From assembly GCA_032622095.1 (NCBI GenBank), contig CP136066.1, positions 189,712,816 through 189,776,815 on the forward strand: DNA of 64,000 nucleotides, in the 5' to 3' direction. Positions within the stretch are counted from its first letter, which is position 1; each line of letters starts with the position of its first letter. The translations under genes were made by a program, and so were the position numbers. The DNA is from Siphonodentalium dalli (lineage: Eukaryota; Mollusca; Scaphopoda; Gadilida; Siphonodentaliidae). Shown here one piece after another: positions 56,405 through 64,000 of the stretch. Below the pieces are notes generated by a model. That model saw only the letters and a list, made by a program, of their open reading frames with translations. It made no database searches and had not been told where the DNA came from.

Positions 56405-57129
56405 TCACATCACTTTAAGAAATGCACTACGTTGATTTTTTGTGTGTGCCTTGATATACGGTTTTAATAACAATCTATGCCATAAAATATGATTAAAATA
56501 CTATAGTTTATCACCATTTGGAACGTCTGTGTCTCAGAAGGTGCCCATAGAGTAATAGAAAATAGCTGAAATCATAAAATAATTCCCCCATTGTGGCTCC
56601 CAGAATGCAACAGCATTCAATCTATTGTTTATTTTCAATGGAAGGGGGAACAACTATATATCTAAATATATAGAGTTATTCCCCTTCCATTGAAAATAAT
56701 AGACTTTGTGCAAAAACTTGAGCACATAACACACGTTGGTTTCTCAACAAAAACAACATGTTCACAGTTTATTACATCAAATAAGTTGAAAATACACTGT
56801 TTGGAGCTTCCTCTTTCAAATGGTATTTAATATGGCATATATTTTATATATTATGATCTGGGGGTTCATGGTATTTTATGTGGCATATATTTTATATAAT
56901 ATGATCCGGGGGTTCGTGGTATATAATATGGCATATATTTTATATAATATGATCCGGGGGTTCATGGTATTTAATGTGGCATATATTTTATATATTATGA
57001 TCTGGGGGTTCATGGTATATAATATGGCATATATTTTATATAATATGATCCGGGGGTTCATGGTATTTAATGTGGCATATATTTTATATATTATGATAGG
57101 GGGGGTTCGAAAATTAAGTGGGCCTTTAA
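56405..57129 (-). mobile_element. TTAA-type MITE, AGGCCCACTTAATTTTCGA family, with internal tandem repeat
   Basis: The right end TTCGAAAATTAAGTGGGCC plus TTAA (57126-57129) is intact; the left end is eroded. It carries an inner hairpin of about 70 bp (TTTTCAATGGAAGGGGGAAC ... CCTTCCATTGAAAAT) at 56630-56699, also present in the 61.0-kb copy. At 56820-57105 a unit of about 48 bp (TATAATATGGCATATATTTT, ATGATCCGGGGGTTCATGGT) is repeated about six times, which creates the spurious 178-codon frame starting at 56820. Confidence 0.75.
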
Positions 57130-57469
57130 AAGGGCATCTAGCGCCCATTTTCAAAGATATTCCGACAGCGAGTTGCAAGTTGCATCCGTACAATATGGAA
57201 ACAACTTCAAACAAGATGGGGCGACGTCACGTGACTCCATTTCAACCAACCAACGCGTTCTGCATTCAAGTATTACAGAACGAATGCATTAGGATTGTAA
57301 ATATAAATATAGGAAGTAAATTTTTTAAACTTCATATGTCAGTGATAGTGGGGTAGATTAGTGCCATTTTTTCCAAAGCAATTGTTCAACTTGTGACTAA
57401 AGCATGAACATTTTCACAAGTTTAGGGTGTCTCCAAACCTTCATGTCTGGGTGAGGGGTCCACCTCAAA

Positions 57470-57750
57470 ATCGGGTTCAGATTCTGGGTGACATTTTTGC
57501 ACGTTTGGGAGATTCTGTGTGATTTATTTGCACATTTGGGAGATTTTGGGTGACTTTTTTGCACATTTGGGAGATACTGGGTGACATTTTTGCACATTTG
57601 GGAGATTCTGGTGACTTTTTGAACATTTGGGAGATTCTGGGTGATTTATTTGCACATTTTGGGAGATTCTGGTTGACTGTTTTGCACATTTGGGAGAATC
57701 TGGGTGACTTTTTTTGCACATTTGGGAGATTCTGGGTGTCTTTTTGCACC
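57470..57750. repeat. 31-bp minisatellite, about 9 copies
   Basis: The unit is GGGAGATTCTGGGTGACTTT plus TTTGCACATTT. Copies differ by 1-2 bp indels in the T run. Frames on either strand are repeat artefacts. Confidence 0.93.
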
Positions 57751-57836
57751 ATACAATGCGACAATGACCAATTCAACCTAACGCTGTCTTGCGTTATTCA
57801 TGGTTGACACGAGGAATTGCCAATTATTAAAGGAAT

Positions 57837-57873
57837 CAATATTCACCTCGTCCTACGGCCTCAGTGAATATTG
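57837..57873. repeat. short palindrome
   Basis: CAATATTCAC and GTGAATATTG around a CCTCGTCCTACGGCCTCA loop. Weaker outer pairing (TTGACAC / GTGTCAA) extends to about 57804-57904. Confidence 0.6.
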
Positions 57874-57904
57874 ACTTTCTCTGGTTAACAAATCCTGGTG
57901 TCAA

Positions 57905-60035
57905 ACTCGAATCAATGCGATAGTGTATTTTTAGATTAAAACATATCTATTTGTATAATTTATTTAACACATTATGTATAACACATGCAATTTTATACAA
58001 ATAATGAGATTGGAGGACAAGTGTTGACTCACTTATGGGTTCCCCCTCTCCACTATGTTATTACACTGAACAAATAAATAAACAGTAATGGCAAAGCAAC
58101 ATGACTACCAAAAACAAGTTGAACATAAATACAGATCACCTGTCACCGTTTGTATATGTATTGTTGAAAGTCCGGATTGTTTGTTTCGTTTGCTGGCTTA
58201 TATATACATCTCATTATTTGCGAGAGTTAGTCAAAAGAATCTTGATTTGTCTCACGTTTGAATGACTGTGCAGCTAAGAATTTTTTTAGTGAGTAAATAA
58301 AATGCAATAATGGGTAATGTCCCCAGATTCGCTACCGGTGCGACTTGTGTCTTGTGATGACCTGACAGTCATGCTATGCACTATCGGCTGAACCCCAATT
58401 TCAACGGGAGATATAGCTCACGGAGTATTCGTACATTTCAACACGAATTTCTTGCAAAACATCGATAAATGCTATATACTTCGTCGTCTTGGGAGAGAAG
58501 AGGCAATCATTGGGTTTTTATTAACTGATATAGTTTGCTTAGGCACTCTGTTATCCATTCCCATGGCAGAGATTCGGTGAAATTACCTGCCGAATGGCTG
58601 ATTGAGAGATGGTTTGTCTGGTTAATATATACATCATGTATGTGTTTTCAGCGGGGCTCGTGCTCTCCTAATTCACGAGCGAATGCCGACTCTTAAACAG
58701 TAATATAAAAACTTGACAAAGCTGGTAATCAATATGGAGCTATAATTGTGTGTTTTACAAGCTTCAGTTGAAAACCAATATAACTGTATTCACCACTGTA
58801 ATGTATACATTATTATATATAAACCTTATACCCTGGCTCAAATTGCACCACATACAAGACTTAATTCCAAAAAAATTGTTGACTTGCTTCCAAATAGTTA
58901 TTCTATTACACACGCACGCGCTGCGATTCCGTGCTTTTAACATCGCCAACTACGATTGCATATTGACGATGACATATAGGTAGACACAATTAACTCCGAT
59001 TCCGCGTTTTTAGTTTGTCAACTCATATGACGTCATGTGAGGATTAGCGACGGAGATAGCCGAACAACCGGTCGAGGTATTATTTATTTATTTTGCGGCT
59101 TATTTATTACGTGACAGTTATGGGACTTGGGTCATTGTGTTCACAAAAGGGGCGCTTTCCGGTAGTGTTTTGTTGTATTCATCAGGATAGCAATCCTTTA
59201 ATAAATGTGCGCTCTGGAAATGAAGGGACTATTCACTACACGTCCTTACTTAAGATCACGTTCACACCCTAATTTTCCAGAGTCGTTATTTCGTGAGAGA
59301 ATCCAGATTCAAAATCCGAAACTGCGATTACACGGATTCTAGGTCAGATTTTGAAATCCATGTGGTCGCCGGTACTAGGTTTAATGTTCTCCCAGCGTCA
59401 AATATATCTCATGTATTTGACATGGGTTTCATTTATAATTTTCATGTTTGTGGTGAAAGTCGTGCATTTCTTTCTCGCCGAGTATTATAGTTGAAATCGA
59501 CAGGCGTATATTATAGGGGCGATATTATTGGATGGGATTAGGAAATGAACATCATGAAAAGTACAAGCTTAGTCATCAACCGAAGTGCTCTCCCAGCCCT
59601 ACTATCAATAATGGTTAATTTCAGTTTACACTCGATAGCACAAATTTATATTTGGATATGCAGGGGATATGCTGGGAAATTTATAATTTGTTTTTGGAAA
59701 AGTGCATGCAAATACCTTATATAGTAAGTTATACTAGTGTTTTGTGCGCCCATATCACCTTCTGTGGGGTTACTGTATTTGTCCACAATATCGATGCATT
59801 AGAATTTCCATTTAGCAGTGTCGACTTTGACTACCCAGGTAGACTAGCATACACTAGCATCACACACTCATCTGGAAATTCCAATGCACGTATATGTGGG
59901 AGACAAAATAAAAGACTTTAAGCCGGAATGTGAACAAATCTTCATATTCGACTTTATTTTAAAAAATTCAATTAAAACAGCGTCTGAAACAAGTTAAACT
60001 AAAAGAGATAGAAATTTGGGTGGGGTGTAACAAAA
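57905..60035. other. unassigned 2.1-kb stretch
   Basis: No gene recognised. Frames at 58746-58983, 59293-59490 and 59652-59921 are under 90 codons and without domains. Confidence 0.3.
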
Positions 60036-60160
60036 ATGGGAGTAAAAAATCTTTTTTTTTGTAGATTTGAGGGTGGTGGGTCCCCGAAAATGTCAGATGC
60101 AGAAAAACGGCTTACATTCCTGCCATTTTACTACCGCCTGTCAGATGTATCACTTACTAC

Positions 60161-60280
60161 ACAGTGGCTTAAAGATGTCCCATCTATTACACCAAAATGT
60201 AAAGTACTAATTGTCAGTTCACAGTGGCTTAAAGATGTCCCGTCTATTACACCAAAATGTAAAGTACTAATTGTCAGTTC
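60161..60280. repeat. 60-bp tandem duplication
   Basis: CAGTGGCTTAAAGATGTCCC through AGTACTAATTGTCAGTTCA occurs twice with one difference (CCCATC versus CCCGTC). It lies in a 98-codon frame (60036-60332), which stays open because 60 is a multiple of 3. I cannot identify that frame. Confidence 0.9.
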
Positions 60281-60317
60281 ACCAGACAAAAGGAAAATGA
60301 AAATAATTTTAATCAGT

Positions 60318-60967
60318 GTGGCCAAGCCTTGAAATAGTGTGTCTGTCATTTGCAGAATGAGGTCCGCAGAGGGTGAATTTAATGACGCTACTTCGTACAG
60401 CGGACTGCCGTCGCCAAATCCATCCTCTGAGGGACCTCATTTTTCACGGCCTCCTGCTATGGGAGACCAAGCGACATATTTAAGTTCACAGATGTTAAAA
60501 GTGGTTACGGTGGTGCGATGGGGTGAAAGAGAAGATCACCGTCTTCCAACTATTTCCAGTTGATTGCTACATGCTTGAGTGGACATACTGTATATCAACA
60601 GTTGTTTTCATTGGACTTATATTTGCTGTGGCAGCTTTATTCTTCGTTGTAATATATGGTGGTAGATGTTTTATCATGCAATTAGAAATTTAAGTCAACA
60701 CCATGACACAAATGAAATTCCCTCCCACAGAGCCAATACAATCAAGTCTGAGTTTATTGTGTCTGTCATTTGCAGAATGAGGTCCCACAGAGGGTGAATT
60801 TGGTGATACTACCCCGCACATCGGGCTAGCATCACCAAATTCACCCTCTGGGAACCTCATTCTGCTGAGTTGTAAACAGAATGAGGTCCCCAGAGTGTGA
60901 ATTTAGTGATGCTACCCCGCCCGCTATATTCTGCAAATGACAGACACCATATTTCAAGGCTTGAGTG
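60318..60967. mobile_element. TIR element with repeated internal hairpins
   Basis: GTGGCCAAGCCTTGAAATAG...TGTCTGTCATTTGCAGAAT at the left is mirrored near 60925-60967. Internally, AGAATGAGGTCC followed by AGAGGGTGAATTT occurs three times forward and twice inverted (60355-60450, 60775-60865, 60885-60925), so several foldings are possible. No transposase. Confidence 0.7.
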
Positions 60968-61007
60968 TGGCACAGGCATCGCGAAAATATACAGCAGCAA
61001 ACATCCG

Positions 61008-61555
61008 TTAAAGACCCACTTAATTTTCGACCCCCCCCCCCCCCCAGATCACATATGAAAAATATATGACATAGTATATACCATGAACCCCCAGATCACA
61101 TATGAAAAATATATGACATAGTATATACCATTTGAAAGATGAAGCTCCAAAACATTGTATTATCAACTTATCTGGTGTAATAAACCGTGAACATGTTGTT
61201 TTTGTTGAGTTACCGACGTGTTTTTGTGCTTAAGTTTCATCTTTTTTTGTAGTACAAAGTGTATTATTTTCATTGGAGGAGTAATAACTCTATATTTTAA
61301 AAATAGAGTTATTCTCCTTCCATTGAAAATAAATTTTTAGTTTGAATTCTGTTGCTTTCTGGGAGCCATAACAGGGGAATCTTTCTATGAGTTCAGCTGT
61401 TTTCTATTCCACTATGGGCATCTTCTGAGAAACAGACGTTTCAAATGGTGATGAATTATAGTATTTTAATCATATTTTATGGCATAGATTGTTATTAAAA
61501 CCGTAGCACTATAAAAAAAAATAAGCGGTGACTCGAAAATTAAGTGGATCATAGC
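61008..61555 (+). mobile_element. TTAA-type MITE, AGGCCCACTTAATTTTCGA family
   Basis: The left TTAAAGACCCACTTAATTTT (from 61008) is mirrored by TCGAAAATTAAGTGGATC near 61550. A unit of about 50 bp (CCCCCAGATCACATATGAAA, ATATATGACATAGTATATAC) is duplicated at 61037-61135. The inner hairpin (TTTTCATTGGAGGAGTAATA ... TTCCATTGAAAAT) matches the 56.4-kb copy. Confidence 0.8.
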
Positions 61556-61954
61556 TGAGAACGCTCTTTATTAGTTGCTGCTTTCTGGCGACTGAGGCAT
61601 GGACGATCTTTATAAGAGGCGATCATTGGCACTCGTGCTAGGCTGACAAATATTCAAAATGCGTTAAAACTTCCTATGTGATGATTATGGTATATAATGG
61701 TGATGCTGGTATTGGCGTGTGGACGATGTTGTGGCAGTGATGATTATATATATCTTATGTGTTCTTTTATATATATTGAGTGTAGTTTATAGTCATGTTA
61801 TTGATCTAAGTTTCACGTTGCACATATTTTGTCTGAGTAATAAACCATTACATATTGCATTACTCATGGGTCCTGTCTAATAGGTCGTGCAGATTATATT
61901 GTGTCAGACCAGACTGGGTATATTTAACGGTGATTTTCTTATTCTATTTGTGTG

Positions 61955-62394
61955 CTAAAAGTACTCTATCCGATCAGAGGGTCCCCATATCATCACGATA
62001 CAACAACAACAACATTATTCAAAATACGCTTTAGTTATCAGAATCGATTCATTGCAACAAAATAATGCTAACCACTGTTAACTATGGTATCAAATTTCCC
62101 AAAACGTGTTATTTATCAACATTATGTTCAACGAAATATGGCCGTATTATCACTTGAGTATTCACGACATTTGACCATATTACCACTTATTTTTCATCCG
62201 CAATTTTGACCTAGACCATCCTTTTGACGGCGTGTTTCTGTGCCACAAACAATTGAAATAACAAACATCAAAAATCGATATCTGATCACTCTGAGCTTTG
62301 ATGGGTAGGTTCCTCGAATTGAATCAAATATCTTTTACCCCGAAGCCAAATAAATAGTAGTTTAGGGGTATTTAATCGGATTGTGTACCTTTAA
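61955..62394 (-). mobile_element. AGGTACTC-family MITE, inverted copy
   Basis: AAAGTACTCTATCCGATC at the left and ATCGGATTGTGTACCTTTAA at the right (TTAA 62391-62394; left TTAA changed to CTAA). The interior, with (CAA)n at 61999, GTTATCAGAATCGATTCATT and GATCACTCTGAGCTTTGATG, is the reverse complement of the 46.1-kb copy. Confidence 0.82.
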
Positions 62395-63032
62395 GTGGTG
62401 CATTCAAATTGACTATGTCTTTGCTCATGCTCGCTATATCCTTGTCACGACGATTGTATATAAGCGGAAATGGTTCGAATACCGGTCCTTTCGGGAATCC
62501 CGAGATCAGCCCCCCCCCCCAATACTTATAAGAGAGAGTCGCTTTATTTATAGATAATTCGATAATTTGTTATCTACGCGCAGGGAACGCAACCTGAAGC
62601 ATGTATCTTGGCATGTTGTAAGTTTCTGGCCTGGTGGGTGCTTTATATGTGTATTGGATTGATTTCCCAGTAAAATTTACCTTCTGTGTATAGTCTTCAC
62701 TCCACCAGTAAACTGACTATACTATAGTATACGCTGCTGAAAGAACGATGAACTCTAATAAATCAAATCATATCAAAGCAACAGACGTCTCCACTGCGAA
62801 CGTGGGGGGGGGGGGGGGTAGTTGTAACCCTTTCTAATACTAAATGGATTCTCTAATTAACCTTAAAAGGTAAGTTATTCATTTCGAGGGGTGTTCAGGA
62901 AATATAAGCAGACGACAGGTAATACTAGTGAAAATTCATTCACATTCAAATTTTGTTGGTGGGAACTGTTCAGATAATAAGTTCAACAATTGTAGTTTTG
63001 TTGAACTTATTACATGAAAATTAAAAAATCTC
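62395..63032. other. unassigned stretch with homopolymer runs
   Basis: Runs of C at 62509 and G at 62803. GGTTCGAATACCGG near 62471 resembles a tRNA B box, but no A box or cloverleaf fits. A short IR (GTTCAACAA / TTGTTGAAC) lies at 62982-63007. Confidence 0.35.
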
Positions 63033-64000
63033 GTGTATGCATGCTGTGTTCATATTCAGTTCTCGTTACTATTGGTAAAGAAGCATTGTAGATGCATGCT
63101 GTGTTCATATTCAGTTCTCATGTCGTTACTATTGGTAAAGAAGCATTGTATATGCATACCGCGTTCACACATTGGCAAATTTCTCTGGTATTTTTTGTTG
63201 GGATTTCGTTATAGAAAACCATATGGTGCCAGAATATGAACACAGCATGCATATACAATGCTTCTTTACCAACAGTAACGACATGAGAACTGATTATGAA
63301 CACAGCATGCATATACAATGCTTCTTTACCAATAGTAACGACATGAGAACTGAATATGAACACAGCATACATATACAATGCTTCTTTACCAATAGTTACG
63401 ACATGAGAACTGAATATGAACACAGCATGCATATACAATGATTCTAACCAATAGTAACAACACGAGAACAGAATATGAACACAGCATGAATATACAATGC
63501 CTCCAACCAATAGTAACGACATGAGAACTGAATATGAACACAGCATGAATATACAATGCCTCCAACCAATAGTAACGACATGAGAACTGAATATGAACAC
63601 AGCATGCATATACAATGCTCTTTACCAATAGTAACGACACGAGAACAGAATATGAACACAGCATGAATATACAATGCCTCCAACCAATAGTAACGACATG
63701 AGAACTGAATATGAACACAGCATGCATATACAATGCTCTTTACCAATAGTAACGACACGAGAACAGAATATGAACACAGCATGAATATACAATGCCTCCA
63801 ACCAATAGTAACGACATGAGAACTGAATATGAACACAGCATGAATATACAATGCCTCCAACCAATAGTAACGACACGAGAACAGAATATGAACACAGCAT
63901 GCATATACAATGCTCTTTACCAATAGTAACGACACGAGAACAGAATATGAACACAGCATGAATATACAATGCCTCCAACCAATAGTAACGACATGAGAAC
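63033..64000. repeat. fold-back array of about 60-bp units, continuing past the window
   Basis: Two units in one orientation (63040-63160, GCATGCTGTGTTCATATTCA, TTACTATTGGTAAAGAAGCA) face thirteen in the other (63231-64000) across a 70-base spacer. The first four right-arm units are 60 bp. Later ones alternate two variants, ATGCTCTTTACCAATAG with ACACGAGAACAG and ATGCCTCCAACCAATAG with ACATGAGAACTG, forming a higher-order repeat of about 117 bp. The long minus-strand frames (up to 171 codons) are artefacts. Confidence 0.92.

Noticed and set aside
56820-57356. 178-codon frame with MAYILYNMIRGF repeats
   Set aside because: It lies in the tandem repeat inside a MITE and runs past the element end into unrelated sequence.
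62440-62490. tRNA-like B box GGTTCGAATACC
   Set aside because: No matching A box at the right distance and no acceptor-stem pairing.
63118-63978. Up to 171-codon minus-strand frames
   Set aside because: Fold-back array artefact.

Overview
The window is nuclear DNA of an animal, most likely a lophotrochozoan invertebrate such as a mollusc. The evidence is eukaryotic gene structure (candidate splice sites, a secretin-type 7TM receptor with a somatomedin-B domain), intact and decayed non-LTR retrotransposons, and dense miniature inverted-repeat elements, minisatellites and trinucleotide repeats in AT-rich DNA. The species assignment is an inference. No prokaryotic signal, CRISPR array, rRNA or convincing tRNA gene was seen.

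Layout. 1-1.4 kb is a fold-back element with arms of short tandem repeats. 1.4-10 kb is a mosaic of dispersed repeats and retroelement debris. It includes two copies of one repeat (3.8-6.1 and 7.0-7.9 kb), each interrupted by a different terminal-inverted-repeat insertion, so each copy shows the other's empty site. 10.2-12.2 kb is a 5'-truncated non-LTR retrotransposon related to the intact one downstream. 12.2-20 kb holds microsatellites, a CAT-rich block, a 19-bp array and a roughly 1-kb 20-bp minisatellite.

The centrepiece is 20.2-32.2 kb. An intact 5.75-kb non-LTR retrotransposon (ORF1 518 aa, ORF2 1200 aa with endonuclease and reverse transcriptase) sits exactly between two direct copies of a 3103-bp host segment. 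The offset between copies is 8852 bp at both ends. This has the geometry of a target-site duplication, but it is far longer than usual for this class. The right copy lies about 0.8 kb upstream of the only clear host gene, an uninterrupted 1192-codon reading frame for a somatomedin-B/7TM receptor (32975-36553).

36.7-62.4 kb is dominated by small non-autonomous elements bounded by TTAA, which suggests piggyBac-type mobilisation. They belong to at least four terminal types (CCCTTTACCC, CCCTTTCATGAC, AGGTACTCAATCC, AGGCCCACTTAATTTTC). Several of them, and one element with AATT duplications, share the same approximately 66-bp hairpin. Nested, abutting and degenerate copies give a readable insertion order. 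Minisatellites at 43.1-44.8 kb and 57.5 kb interrupt this. The window closes in another fold-back array of about 60-bp units that runs off the right edge.
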